A stretch of 64,000 bases of DNA, taken from contig NZ_CP080203.1 of assembly GCF_020424085.1 (NCBI RefSeq), forward strand, positions 2,542,001-2,606,000, read 5' to 3'. The notes under the pieces are model-generated. The model searched no databases. It was given only the letters and a program-made list of their open reading frames with translations, and was not told the origin of the DNA. The DNA is from Mycetocola spongiae (lineage in GTDB: Bacteria > Actinomycetota > Actinomycetes > Actinomycetales > Microbacteriaceae). Shown here in pieces: positions 47,238 through 56,066 of this stretch (position 1 is the stretch's first letter; the number at the start of each line of letters is the position of its first letter). The translations under genes and the position numbers were made by a program.

Positions 47238-48251
47238 CTAGTCCTGATTGGAGAAGGCGGAGTCAAACGAGGATTCCGGGGTCTTCCACAGCAGCGAGCG
47301 CACAAATTCCACGGCCGCGGGGGCACCCACGAGGCGGTCCATGCCGGCGTCCTCCCACTCGATCGAGATCGGGCCCGCATAGCCGATAGAGCGCAGCGCG
47401 CGGAACGAGTCCTCCCAGGGCACATCGCCGTGGCCGGTGGATACAAAGTCCCAGGCGCGGCGCGGATTGCCCCAGGGCAGATGCGAGCCGAGCACACCCG
47501 AGCGGCCATTGGCCGGGCGCAGGCGGGTGTCCTTGCAGTCCACGTGATAGATGCGGTCCGCAAAATCGGAGATGAAGCCCACCGGGTCGATATTTTGCCA
47601 CATCATATGCGAGGGATCCCAGTTAAAACCAAATGCGGGACGGTGATCAATCGCCTCCAGCGTGCGCACGCTGGTCCAATAGTCATAGGCGATTTCGCTC
47701 GGGTGCACCTCGTGGGCGAAGCGCACACCCTCGGCATCAAAGACGTCGAGGATCGGATTCCAGCGCCGCGCAAAATCGGCATAGCCGTCCTCGATCACCG
47801 ATTCCGGAACCGGCGGAAACTGCGCCACATAGGGCCAGATCTTGGAGCCGGTGAATCCCACCACGGTATCGGCCCCCAGGGCGCGGGCCACCCGCGCCGC
47901 ACGCTTCATATCCTCGGCGGCGCGCTCGCGCACACCCTCGGCCTCGCCATCGCCCCACGTATAGGGCCGCACGATGGCCCGGTGCCGGAAATCGATCGGG
48001 TCATCACAGACGGCCTGACCGGTGAGGTGATTGGAGATCGCGTGCACCGCGAGCCCGTGCCGCTTCAGGATCTCGATCCGGGAGTCCAGATAGCCGGGCT
48101 CCTCCTCGGCGCGCTTCAGGTCGAGGTGATCGCCGGAGGCGGCAATCTCCAGGCCGTCATAGCCCCAGGAGGCGGCCAGGCGGGCCACCTCCTCGAGGGG
48201 CAGATCGGCCCACTGCCCGGTGAACAGGGTGACGGGGTGGGTTGCGCTCAT
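47238..48251 (-). CDS. TIM-barrel sugar phosphate isomerase/epimerase 1 of the ROK-linked operon
   Basis: 337 residues. AP-endonuclease-2/xylose isomerase-like barrel with metal ligands visible: Glu in FAHEVHPSEIAYDY, Asp-His in FNWDPSHMMWQ, His-Asp in YHVDCKDTRLR and Glu in ISIEWEDAGMDR. Homologues act as epimerases, isomerases, dehydratases or, beside Gfo/Idh enzymes, as lyases on 3-keto sugars. It overlaps the upstream Gfo/Idh gene by 4 bp and is the last gene of the operon. Confidence 0.9.
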   Translation of the reverse strand: MSATHPVTLFTGQWADLPLEEVARLAASWGYDGLEIAASGDHLDLKRAEEEPGYLDSRIEILKRHGLAVHAISNHLTGQAVCDDPIDFRHRAIVRPYTWGDGEAEGVRERAAEDMKRAARVARALGADTVVGFTGSKIWPYVAQFPPVPESVIEDGYADFARRWNPILDVFDAEGVRFAHEVHPSEIAYDYWTSVRTLEAIDHRPAFGFNWDPSHMMWQNIDPVGFISDFADRIYHVDCKDTRLRPANGRSGVLGSHLPWGNPRRAWDFVSTGHGDVPWEDSFRALRSIGYAGPISIEWEDAGMDRLVGAPAAVEFVRSLLWKTPESSFDSAFSNQD

Positions 48252-49402
48252 CGCTTCTCCTCGATCAGGGTCTCGGCGGTGGATACCCAGCTGCCGGATT
48301 CGGCGGATTCAAATACGGCCTCGGTCAGCTGCGCGGCGCGCAGGCCATCGGCAAATACGGGCAATCCCTCGGGGACCTGCCCCGCAATGGCCCGATAGGC
48401 ATCGGCGATAAACGCGTTAAAGGCGTCCTGATAGCCCTGCGCGTGTCCGGCGGGGACCGTGCACAGCCTTGCCGCATCGGGGCTCAGCGTCGCCGGATCG
48501 CGCAGCAGCACACTATTGCCGTCCTGGCGGCCGATCCACAGCTCCTCGGGGCGCTCCTGGTTAAACATCAGGCTCTGATTCTCGCCCGCGATCTCCAGCT
48601 CCAGCCGGTTTTTCCGGCCCGGGGCCGCCTGCGATACCAGCAGGGTGCCGAGGGCCCCGGCGGCGGTCTCCACGGTGATCGCAATTGCGTCCTCCGTGCT
48701 GATCGCCTTATTCCGGGCGCGCTCCGCGAAGAACGTGCGCTTGGTGGCCGAGACGCGGGAGACCCGGTCGCCCGTGACAAACTCCACGAGGTCTACCAGG
48801 TGTGACCCGATATCGGCAAAGGCCCGCGAGCGTCCGCCGTGCTCGGGGTCCACCCGCCAGTCGTCATCGGTGCTGGAGACCAGCCAGTCCTGCAGATAGG
48901 AGCCGTGGATGCTCAGCAGCCGGCCCACCTCGCCCGAGGCCACGCGCGCCCGCGCCTCGCGCACCATCGGATGGAAACGATAAACAAACGGCACGGCGGC
49001 AACCACACCGGCGGCCGCGGCGGCCTCGGTCAGGCTCAGCGCCTCCGCGGCGGTGATGCCCAGCGGCTTCTCGCAGATCACGTGTTTACCCGCGGCGATG
49101 ACCGCATGCGCCTGCGCAAAGTGCAGCGCATTGGGGGTGCACACGTGCACCACGTCCACCTCGGGATCGGCGAGCAGCTCCTCAAGCGAGTCATAGGAGC
49201 GGTCGAGGCCATATTCCGCGGCGGCGCGGCGCGAGCTCTCGGGCGAGGAGGAGACCCCGCCGATCAGCTCGGCGCGCGCGGCCCGGGCGGCCCGGGAGTG
49301 CACGCTGGCCATGAAGCCGCCGCCGATAAACGCCGCCCGCACGGGACGCACCCGCCCCGGGGCATCGGCGGTCAGGGTCTGGGAGTCGAGCCCAAGGGTC
49401 AT
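48248..49402 (-). CDS. Gfo/Idh/MocA-family oxidoreductase
   Basis: 384 residues. NAD(P)-binding Rossmann domain with AAFIGGGFMASVHSRAA, the family signature GKHVICEKPLG carrying the catalytic Lys, and the C-terminal domain with FADIGSHLVDLVEFV holding the His. It oxidises a ring or chain hydroxyl of a sugar, inositol or glycoside. It lies between two TIM-barrel genes with 4-bp overlaps on both sides, so the three proteins are made together. Confidence 0.93.
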   Translation of the reverse strand: MTLGLDSQTLTADAPGRVRPVRAAFIGGGFMASVHSRAARAARAELIGGVSSSPESSRRAAAEYGLDRSYDSLEELLADPEVDVVHVCTPNALHFAQAHAVIAAGKHVICEKPLGITAAEALSLTEAAAAAGVVAAVPFVYRFHPMVREARARVASGEVGRLLSIHGSYLQDWLVSSTDDDWRVDPEHGGRSRAFADIGSHLVDLVEFVTGDRVSRVSATKRTFFAERARNKAISTEDAIAITVETAAGALGTLLVSQAAPGRKNRLELEIAGENQSLMFNQERPEELWIGRQDGNSVLLRDPATLSPDAARLCTVPAGHAQGYQDAFNAFIADAYRAIAGQVPEGLPVFADGLRAAQLTEAVFESAESGSWVSTAETLIEEKR

Positions 49403-50142
49403 ACCAGGTCCTCCGCAATGAGGAAGGTGCGGCTCGTCTCAAGCGCGGTGAAGAGATCCTCGCGGGAGTCGTCCAGCTCGACCACGCGCAGCGCATGCGG
49501 CGCGGCGTTAATGATCGCTCGGATCGGCATGATGCCGCGGCCCAGCGCCACCTGGTCGATGGTCTCGGGGGTGCCGGGGCCGTCCTTAATGTGCAGGGCC
49601 ACCAGGCGATCGGACAGGCTGGTGGTGACCGCCACGGGGTCCTTTCCGGCCACGGCCACCCAGTAGGTATCCAATTCGATCAGGATTTCGGGGGCGAGCT
49701 GATCGATCAGGCTATCCAGCAGTGTGCCGCCGTTGGCGGCATCGGCGAGTTCATGGGCGTGGTTGTGATAGCCCACCTCGATGCCGTATTCGGCGGCCAC
49801 CACGGCGGCCTCGTTCAGGTCGCGGGCCACCGCGGAGATCTCCGCGGCATTGGTCCAGCGCTCGGGCGGGGCGAAGGGGTCGATCACGGTGGAGATGCCG
49901 AGGCGCTGGGCCGCGGAGAAGATCTCGTGCAGGTCCTGTCCCAGCAGCTTCACGTGCGCGGTGGGGGCGGATAGCCCGGTCTCCCCGAGCGCGCGCAACA
50001 GGGCCTCCTCGTGCACGTTGAACCGGTAGGGCTCCACGTGGGTATAGCCGATCTCGGCGAGGCGGGTCAGGGCGCCAAGCGCATCGGATTCAAAGGCGGT
50101 GCGCACGGTATAGAGCTGAACCGACAGCAGGGGGTGGGTCAT
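49399..50142 (-). CDS. TIM-barrel sugar phosphate isomerase/epimerase 2 of the ROK-linked operon
   Basis: 247 residues, shorter than its neighbour at 47238. It begins LLSVQLYTVRTAFESD, the usual start of this subgroup. Metal-site residues are recognisable in VGYHNHAHEL, ILIELDTYWVAVAG and LVALHIKDGPG. The substrate is unknown. It overlaps the genes on both sides by 4 bp. Confidence 0.9.
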   Translation of the reverse strand: MTHPLLSVQLYTVRTAFESDALGALTRLAEIGYTHVEPYRFNVHEEALLRALGETGLSAPTAHVKLLGQDLHEIFSAAQRLGISTVIDPFAPPERWTNAAEISAVARDLNEAAVVAAEYGIEVGYHNHAHELADAANGGTLLDSLIDQLAPEILIELDTYWVAVAGKDPVAVTTSLSDRLVALHIKDGPGTPETIDQVALGRGIMPIRAIINAAPHALRVVELDDSREDLFTALETSRTFLIAEDLV

Positions 50143-51065
50143 GAGGTGGCTACTTTCTGGGGATCGGGTTCCGTGGTATCCGCGGCGAGGGGGTATTCCA
50201 CAAACGCAAAATAGCGTCCGTCGGGGGACCAGCTATTCACGTTGATGGTGCCCTGTCCGCCCAGGAGGGTGCGCAGGACGCGGGGGTGGGCATCGGGGGT
50301 TTCCAGCAGCCGCAGCTCCACCTCGCGGTTGGCCGGATGGCCGGTGGTGCCCGGCAGATAGCTCAGGTAGACGATCTGCTCGGTCACCGGATTGGCATGC
50401 GGGAACCAGTTCACGCGCTCATCCGTGGTGAGCTGGCGCACGTCGCCGCCGTTAAGCGCGAGGCTGAAGAGCTGCGAGTGGCCGGGCAGCGTGGAATTGC
50501 GCTCGGAGTTGACCAGGAGGCGTGTGCCGTCGCGGGTATATTCGGCGCCGTCGTGATGGGCGCGGGTCACGGTCACGCGGGTATCCGGCCCGCCCGCCGC
50601 GGGCACGGTATAAACATCAAATGTGCCCTCGGTGCGGTTATGGCCGATATAGGCCAGCGTGGAGCCATCGGGGGAGACGCCGTGCAGATAATACGCAAAC
50701 GGTTCCGGGTGTTCATTGGAGACGCGGCGGGCCTGCCCGCCGTCCAGGGGCGCGGCATAAAGATGGCCATCGCGGGCCGAGATATACGCGGTTGACCCGT
50801 CCGGAGAGAGCACATGATCGTTATTGGCATCGGTCACGGTGCCGGCCTCCACGGGCTCACCGAGGCCGGTGGCCCCGGGGGCGATGCGATAGAGGCGGCC
50901 GTCCGCGTTCACCACCAGCTCATTGCTCCGGGGATGCCAATTGGGGGCCTCGACGATGACGTCCGCGTTTTCGAGTACCACGCTGACCCGATCGGTATGG
51001 GTATCAAAGATGCAGACCCGGGAGACCTGGCCGGGAAGAAGTGTGCGCCACGGTGATTCACTCAT
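50139..51065 (-). CDS. Cytoplasmic PD40/TolB-like beta-propeller protein
   Basis: 308 residues from ATG 51065 with an AAAGGA ribosome binding site. It is built of repeated beta-sheets with the PD40 pattern: LSPDGSTAYISARDGHLY, VSPDGSTLAYIGHN, TRDGTRLLVNSE and WSPDGRYFAFVEY. There is no signal peptide or lipobox, unlike periplasmic TolB. Related cytosolic propellers include oligogalacturonate lyases, so an enzymatic role on a sugar substrate is possible. Its operon position supports a catabolic job. Confidence 0.8.
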   Translation of the reverse strand: MSESPWRTLLPGQVSRVCIFDTHTDRVSVVLENADVIVEAPNWHPRSNELVVNADGRLYRIAPGATGLGEPVEAGTVTDANNDHVLSPDGSTAYISARDGHLYAAPLDGGQARRVSNEHPEPFAYYLHGVSPDGSTLAYIGHNRTEGTFDVYTVPAAGGPDTRVTVTRAHHDGAEYTRDGTRLLVNSERNSTLPGHSQLFSLALNGGDVRQLTTDERVNWFPHANPVTEQIVYLSYLPGTTGHPANREVELRLLETPDAHPRVLRTLLGGQGTINVNSWSPDGRYFAFVEYPLAADTTEPDPQKVATS

Positions 51066-51086
51066 ATTCTGTGTTCCTTTCGGCTC

Positions 51087-52283
51087 TTAGTCGTTGCTAA
51101 AGAAGGCGGCGTCCTCGGGGAGGAGATAGCGCTTGGCGGCCTCCACGTTAAAGGTCACGCCCAGACCGGGGCGGTCGCCCACGGTGATAAAGCCGTTTTG
51201 TACCGGGGTGCGTGAGGAGCCCTCGAGGATGTCGTACCACCAGTCGTGCTCGGCCACCGGATATTCAAAGGCGATGAAATTATCCGGCAGGGTTGCCGAG
51301 ACCTGGGTGAGCGCGGCGAGGCCGATCAGCCCGTCCAACACCCCGTGCGGGGCGATCTGTACGCCGTGCAGATCCGCGTATTCGGCGATCCACTTGAGCT
51401 CGGCAAGCCCACCCACATCGAGGGGATCGGGGCCGATCACGCGCACGGCCTGCTTCTCGATCAGGTCCTGGAAATTATTCCGCAGATAGATCTGCTCGCC
51501 GGTATGCGTGGGCACGGTGGTGCCGCGCGTGATCTCCCGATACTGCTCGGCCCCGACCCACGGCACATAATCGCCCGTGAGCAGGTCCTCGGCCCAGAGG
51601 ATATTAAACGGTTCCAGCTCGCGCAGGATGCGGATCGCATCCGAGACTGTCCAGCCCGGGCCCATGTCCAGGGCCAGGGCGATATCCGGCCCCAGCACGT
51701 CACACATCGCGGCGACGGTCTCCACGGTATGCCGGATTCCGCGCGCGGTGAGCGGGCCGCGGTTGGGGTGGCGCGGACCCACCACCATCTCGTTATAGGC
51801 GTAGCCCTCCACATTGGGAGCCATGAAGCCGTGATAGCCCACACCCTCCTTGATGATCGTGAAGCCCTCGGGGGCGTCCTTCATCTCCTGCATCGAGCGC
51901 GCATAATCCTCGGGCTCGTGGCCGGCAAGCACCGGTCGGATGCCGCCGTTATAGACCCGCACCCGATCGCGCACCTTGCCGCCGAGCAGCTTATAAACGG
52001 GCAATCCCGCGGCCTTACCGGCGATATCCCAGAGCGCAATCTCCACGGCCGAGACGGCGCTGCCCCAGGGCTTAAACGCGCCGAGGCGGCGGATCTGGCG
52101 CATACACGCCTCCACATTGGTCGGGTCGAGCCCGATCAGCATCGGGGCGAGCATCTCCAGCGCGGGACGCATAAACGGCTTGGAGGACTCGATCTGGCCC
52201 AGCCCATCCACCCCCTCATCGGTGACGATGCGGACGATCGGGCTATTGCCCAGGACGGCAATTTTCACCGCGGTGATTTTCAC
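51087..52283 (-). CDS. Mandelate racemase/muconate lactonizing enzyme-family sugar-acid dehydratase
   Basis: 398 residues from a GTG start (MKITAVKIAV). Enolase superfamily: capping domain at the N-terminus (WGSAVSAVEIALWDIAGKAAGLPVY), then the barrel with metal ligands in ALALDMGPGW, LWAEDLL and the THTGEQIYL glutamate, and the catalytic His in QIAPHGVLDG. This ligand and His layout is that of acid-sugar dehydratases such as galactonate or gluconate dehydratase, which give 2-keto-3-deoxy acids. The exact aldonate is not predictable. Confidence 0.9.
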   Translation of the reverse strand: MKITAVKIAVLGNSPIVRIVTDEGVDGLGQIESSKPFMRPALEMLAPMLIGLDPTNVEACMRQIRRLGAFKPWGSAVSAVEIALWDIAGKAAGLPVYKLLGGKVRDRVRVYNGGIRPVLAGHEPEDYARSMQEMKDAPEGFTIIKEGVGYHGFMAPNVEGYAYNEMVVGPRHPNRGPLTARGIRHTVETVAAMCDVLGPDIALALDMGPGWTVSDAIRILRELEPFNILWAEDLLTGDYVPWVGAEQYREITRGTTVPTHTGEQIYLRNNFQDLIEKQAVRVIGPDPLDVGGLAELKWIAEYADLHGVQIAPHGVLDGLIGLAALTQVSATLPDNFIAFEYPVAEHDWWYDILEGSSRTPVQNGFITVGDRPGLGVTFNVEAAKRYLLPEDAAFFSND

Positions 52284-52313
52284 AGCTGTACTGCTTTCTA
52301 AATTCTGGGGATA

Positions 52314-52784
52314 TTAATCGCGGACGGCGACGATGAGTTCAATCTCCACGGGCTGGTTCATCGGCAGCGAGGAGGTGCCGATGGCCGAGCGCGCGTGGAT
52401 ACCGTTCTGACCAAAAACCTCGGTCATCAGATCGGAGAACCCGTGCATCACGGCGGGCTGCTCGTAGAAGCCCTCCGCGCTATTCACAAAGCCGAGGGCC
52501 TTCACGATGAAGTCCACACGGTCGAGGCTGCCGAGGTGATCCTGGAGGCTGCGCAGCAGCTGGATTCCGGTGGCGCGCGCGGCGGCATAACCCTCCTCTA
52601 GGCTCACCTCCCCGCCCACCTGGCCACGATAGAGCAGGTTGTCCTCGTTATCCTCGGGTCCGTGGCCCGAGACAAAAATCAGGTTTCCCACCTGGCGGCA
52701 CGCGGCCACGCCACCCTTACCGCGCGGGATCTTGGTGGGCATTTCGATGCCCAGAGCGGCGATGGTCTGCTGGGGGGTGCTCAT
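52314..52784 (-). CDS. RidA-family (YjgF/YER057c/UK114) protein
   Basis: 156 residues. RidA proteins hydrolyse reactive enamine/imine intermediates released by PLP enzymes. GNLIFVSGHGPED and the C-terminal ARSAIGTSSLPMNQPVEIELIVAV are typical, with the active-site Arg kept. It is somewhat longer than classic RidA (about 130). It overlaps the amidohydrolase gene by 4 bp and sits two genes after a PLP ammonia-lyase-like gene whose product could be its substrate. Confidence 0.9.
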   Translation of the reverse strand: MSTPQQTIAALGIEMPTKIPRGKGGVAACRQVGNLIFVSGHGPEDNEDNLLYRGQVGGEVSLEEGYAAARATGIQLLRSLQDHLGSLDRVDFIVKALGFVNSAEGFYEQPAVMHGFSDLMTEVFGQNGIHARSAIGTSSLPMNQPVEIELIVAVRD

Positions 52785-54025
52785 GATCGGTTCTCCTTCG
52801 GGGTGGGTGCTGCATCGGGGGTCTGGGCAAATTTGGAGGCCCAGGGGGAGTCAAAAAACTCGCGGCGGTCATCCTCGGGGGCGAGGAGCTCCCGGCCCGC
52901 GCGCAGCGTGAGCCTGTGCAAAATCCGCGTGTTCAGGGTGAGCCGGTGGCCGAGGGAATCGGCCTTCACGGTGGCGGCGTCCTCCAGCTCAAAGATGGCG
53001 ATATCCGCGGTGGTGCCGGCCGCGAGCGAGCCGATATCGGTGCGGCCGAGCGCGGCGGCGGGGGTCGCGGTCATCCGCTCGATGACCTCGGCGAAGCTCA
53101 GGCCCATCGCCAGGAACATCTCGGCCACGGTGAGCAGGCTCACCATGGTGGGGGCCTTCTCGGAGTGCATATCGGAGCTGATCGTGAAATCACGCAGGCC
53201 CTCGTTAAGCGCGGTGAGCGTGATCTCATGCGAGATGCTGGCATTGCCGTGGCCCACATCGAGGATCACGCCGCGCGCCACGGCCTCGTGCAGCTCGGGG
53301 CGCACGGCCCCGCGGGCGTCCACGATGCGCCCACCCGCATGCGGGTGGAAGCAGTGGGTGAGGATATCCCCGCGGCCGAGGAAGGGCAGGACCTCGCCCA
53401 GCACGGGCGGGGCCATTCCCACGTGGATCATCAGGGGCACGCCCAGCTCATCCGCGGCATCGCGGGCCTGCGGCAGGATCAGGCGGGCGTTATCGCCGAT
53501 GGCATTTGCGCTCGCGCGCACCTTAATGCCGCGGATCGCGCCCGGGTGTTCCTCGGCGGTGCGCAGCACTGCGCGCAGATCGCCGAAGGAGGCGTCCCAG
53601 AGTTCGCCCACCTCGCGGGTCATCATGCCCGCGGTACCCAGGCCAATATAGGAGAAGTTGAGGAACGGCACGATCTCCGCGGCGCTGTGATCGGAGATAT
53701 GCCGCAGCAGGCCCTCGAAGCCGCCCGCGCCGGCCGAACCGGCGTCCACCCACGTGGTCACGCCGCTGATCGCGGCCATTTTATCCGGGTTGATGCCGAG
53801 GCGTATTCCGCCCCAGTAGGTATGCGTATGCAGGTCGATCAGGCCGGGTACCACGTGGCCCCCGCGGGCGTCGATCACGCGCTCGGCGGCAAAATCGGCC
53901 GCGGAGCCCGCGCCGCTGAAGAGGATCTTTTCGCCCCGGATGGCCACGATGCCCGGGGCCCAGCCCGCGCCGGAGGCCAGCAGGCCGCCCGTGATGAGCA
54001 GATCGCAGGGGGTGGGGTTAGGCAT
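52781..54025 (-). CDS. Amidohydrolase/deacetylase-family metallohydrolase
   Basis: 414 residues. The barrel carries the metal site of the amidohydrolase superfamily: GLIDLHTHTYWG (HxH), a Lys in GIKVRASANAIG that can be carbamylated, His in LMIHVGMAPP and THCFHPHAG, and Asp in TISSDMHSEKAP. The N- and C-terminal strands form the small beta domain (VIAIRGEKILFSG-type). Relatives hydrolyse N-acetyl or acyl groups from amino or hydroxy acids. It overlaps the PLP-enzyme gene by 8 bp, so the two steps are probably consecutive. Confidence 0.87.
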   Translation of the reverse strand: MPNPTPCDLLITGGLLASGAGWAPGIVAIRGEKILFSGAGSAADFAAERVIDARGGHVVPGLIDLHTHTYWGGIRLGINPDKMAAISGVTTWVDAGSAGAGGFEGLLRHISDHSAAEIVPFLNFSYIGLGTAGMMTREVGELWDASFGDLRAVLRTAEEHPGAIRGIKVRASANAIGDNARLILPQARDAADELGVPLMIHVGMAPPVLGEVLPFLGRGDILTHCFHPHAGGRIVDARGAVRPELHEAVARGVILDVGHGNASISHEITLTALNEGLRDFTISSDMHSEKAPTMVSLLTVAEMFLAMGLSFAEVIERMTATPAAALGRTDIGSLAAGTTADIAIFELEDAATVKADSLGHRLTLNTRILHRLTLRAGRELLAPEDDRREFFDSPWASKFAQTPDAAPTPKENRS

Positions 54026-55166
54026 GATTCTCCCGGAGTGAGGTGAGCGCGGAGATCAGCGCCTCGGTCACGAGGTGCAGCTCTCCGTCGAGCAGCGAAT
54101 AGGGGTTGATGAGTGCGGTGCGGGCATCGGCCTCATTGGCGTCGATGCGGATCGAGACGGGCAGCGCGGCGAGGTGCGCGGCCAGTTCGGAGGCGGTCGC
54201 GGCACAGGCGGAGGCGGGCCAGGACAGGAAGAGCCGCGGGCAGGCCTGCCCCTGGCGGCCCGCGGGGTCGATCCGGGTGTCCAGCCAGGGCAGCACGCGC
54301 AGCCGGGCGGCGGTATCCTCGAGCCGGCCGGTCCACGCGGCATACTGGGCCTCCCAGTCCAGTTCCAGCGCGCGGTCCACCGCGGCCACGAGGCCCAGGA
54401 TATTTTCCTTGCTGGTTTTCATGCCGCGGCCCGTACCGTGATTGGGATAGGAGTTGAGCGCGCAGGCCGCCACCCACTCGCTTTCGCCGAGGATCAGGCC
54501 GCTGGCCTGGGGGCCCTTGAGCCCCTTGCCGCCGCTGAAAAATACCAGCGAGGCGCCCTCCTCGCGATAGCGCCACAGGTTTTCCACCGGGGGGAACTGC
54601 GCGGCGGCATCCACGATCAGCGGGATGCCGTGCTCGCGGGCGAGTGCCGCGAGATCGGACAGCGGCGGGGAATAGCGTTCAAACTGGGTACCCGCAAACC
54701 ACATGATGGCGATGGTATTTTCGCCGATGGCCGCGGTCAGCTCGTGCCGGGGCAGGCTATCGGAATAGCCCACCTGGCGGATGCGCGCGCCGGCCAGCTC
54801 GATCCCGGCGTCATAGGGATTGCGCTGACTGCACAGCACAATCACCTCGGCGCCGCGCTCGCGCAGGACGTGCGCGGGGGTCGCGTGCCGGGCGGCGAGC
54901 CCGCCACCGGCCGCGGCCACGGTCACGGCCACCGCGGCGGCCGCCCCGTTGACCACGAGGGCCGCCGGATTGCGGGTCGCCGCGGCGAGGTGCTCGCCCG
55001 AGCGGGCGAGGAGTTCGCGGATATCCACCTGATGACGCGATCCCGCGAGCATCGCCGCGGCCACCTCATCGGGAAGCCGGGCACCCCCGAGGTCGGTATA
55101 GGTATCGGCGGCGTTAATAACGCGGCGCACGCCGAGTGCCGCATAAACGGATTCCGCGGTGACCAT
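54018..55166 (-). CDS. SelA/DgaE-like PLP-dependent enzyme, probable amino-sugar-acid ammonia-lyase
   Basis: 382 residues. Fold-type I PLP enzyme of the selenocysteine synthase/D-glucosaminate-6-phosphate ammonia-lyase group. It begins GVRRVINAADTYTDLGGARLPDEV and has the PLP-lysine segment LVFFSGGKGLKGPQASGL. The Asp that holds the PLP ring nitrogen is in IPLIVDAAAQFPP. It lacks the long tRNA-binding N-terminus of SelA, and no selenocysteine genes are nearby, so a catabolic ammonia-lyase or transaminase-like role is more likely. Context: deacetylase on one side, RidA beyond. Confidence 0.85.
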   Translation of the reverse strand: MVTAESVYAALGVRRVINAADTYTDLGGARLPDEVAAAMLAGSRHQVDIRELLARSGEHLAAATRNPAALVVNGAAAAVAVTVAAAGGGLAARHATPAHVLRERGAEVIVLCSQRNPYDAGIELAGARIRQVGYSDSLPRHELTAAIGENTIAIMWFAGTQFERYSPPLSDLAALAREHGIPLIVDAAAQFPPVENLWRYREEGASLVFFSGGKGLKGPQASGLILGESEWVAACALNSYPNHGTGRGMKTSKENILGLVAAVDRALELDWEAQYAAWTGRLEDTAARLRVLPWLDTRIDPAGRQGQACPRLFLSWPASACAATASELAAHLAALPVSIRIDANEADARTALINPYSLLDGELHLVTEALISALTSLRENHA

Positions 55167-55168
55167 GG

Positions 55169-56065
55169 TTAGCCCTTGACCGCTCCCGCGGCCATGCCGC
55201 GCACAAAGAACCGCTGCACAAACAGGAACACGATGGTGATCGGTACGGAGATCACGGAGGCTCCGGCCATCGTTGCGCCCCAGTCCACGGTGAACTCATT
55301 GGCAAAATCGGTCAGCGCGATCGGCGCGGTTTTTGACGCGATCGAGGTGGTCATGACCGAGGCGAAGAGGAACTCGTTCCAGGACTGCAGGAACGCGAAG
55401 ATTCCCACCGAGGCGATACCGGGCGCGGCCACGGGCAGCACCACGCGGATCACGGCCATGAACCGTGTGGAGCCGTCGATCATCGCGGCCTCCTCGAGCT
55501 CAATCGGCACGGAGTTAAACGTGGAGCTGAGCATCCAGGTGACCACGGGCAGCACAAAAACGAGCATCGCGATGGACAGGCCGGGGATGGTGTCCAGCAG
55601 GCCGAGGCCGGCGATCAGCTTATAGATCGGCAGCAGCAGCACGGTCGCGGGCAGCAGCTGACCCAGCAGCAGGGTGATCGCGAGCGGGCGGGCCCCGCGG
55701 AAGCGGAACCGCGAGAGCGCATATCCGGTGGAGCAGCCGAGGATAAGCGTCACGATGGTCGTGAGCACACCCACCGAGACGCTGTTGAGCAGCGCGCGCG
55801 GCATCTCGGAGCCGGCCAGCACGGTCACATAATTGGCGATCGTCGGATTGCTTGCGAGGAATTTCGGCGGGATCGCGAAGATCTCGGCGGCGGGCTTAAA
55901 CGACGTGGCGAGCATGACCGCGAGCGGCAGGATCGCGGTGAAGGTCAGGACGGCGAGGAACGCATAGGACAGCGTGGTCCCGATGAAGCTCTGCGGTCCG
56001 CGGGCCTTTTTTCTCCCGGGCAGGCGGCGTGGGCGGGCGGTGATTTCGGCGGCGGTGACGGTCAT
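55169..56065 (-). CDS. Sugar ABC transporter permease (MalG-type)
   Basis: 298 residues from ATG 56065, one base after the stop of the partner permease. Six membrane segments; EAA loop LEEAAMIDGSTRFMAVIRVVLP. N-terminal 30 residues are basic. The gene for the PLP enzyme follows after 2 bp, linking uptake and catabolism in one transcript. Confidence 0.93.
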   Translation of the reverse strand: MTVTAAEITARPRRLPGRKKARGPQSFIGTTLSYAFLAVLTFTAILPLAVMLATSFKPAAEIFAIPPKFLASNPTIANYVTVLAGSEMPRALLNSVSVGVLTTIVTLILGCSTGYALSRFRFRGARPLAITLLLGQLLPATVLLLPIYKLIAGLGLLDTIPGLSIAMLVFVLPVVTWMLSSTFNSVPIELEEAAMIDGSTRFMAVIRVVLPVAAPGIASVGIFAFLQSWNEFLFASVMTTSIASKTAPIALTDFANEFTVDWGATMAGASVISVPITIVFLFVQRFFVRGMAAGAVKG

Positions 56066-56066
56066 G

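Noticed and set aside
54018-55166. Selenocysteine synthase (SelA)
   Set aside because: No selB, selC tRNA or selD is nearby, the tRNA-binding N-terminal domain is absent, and the operon is catabolic.
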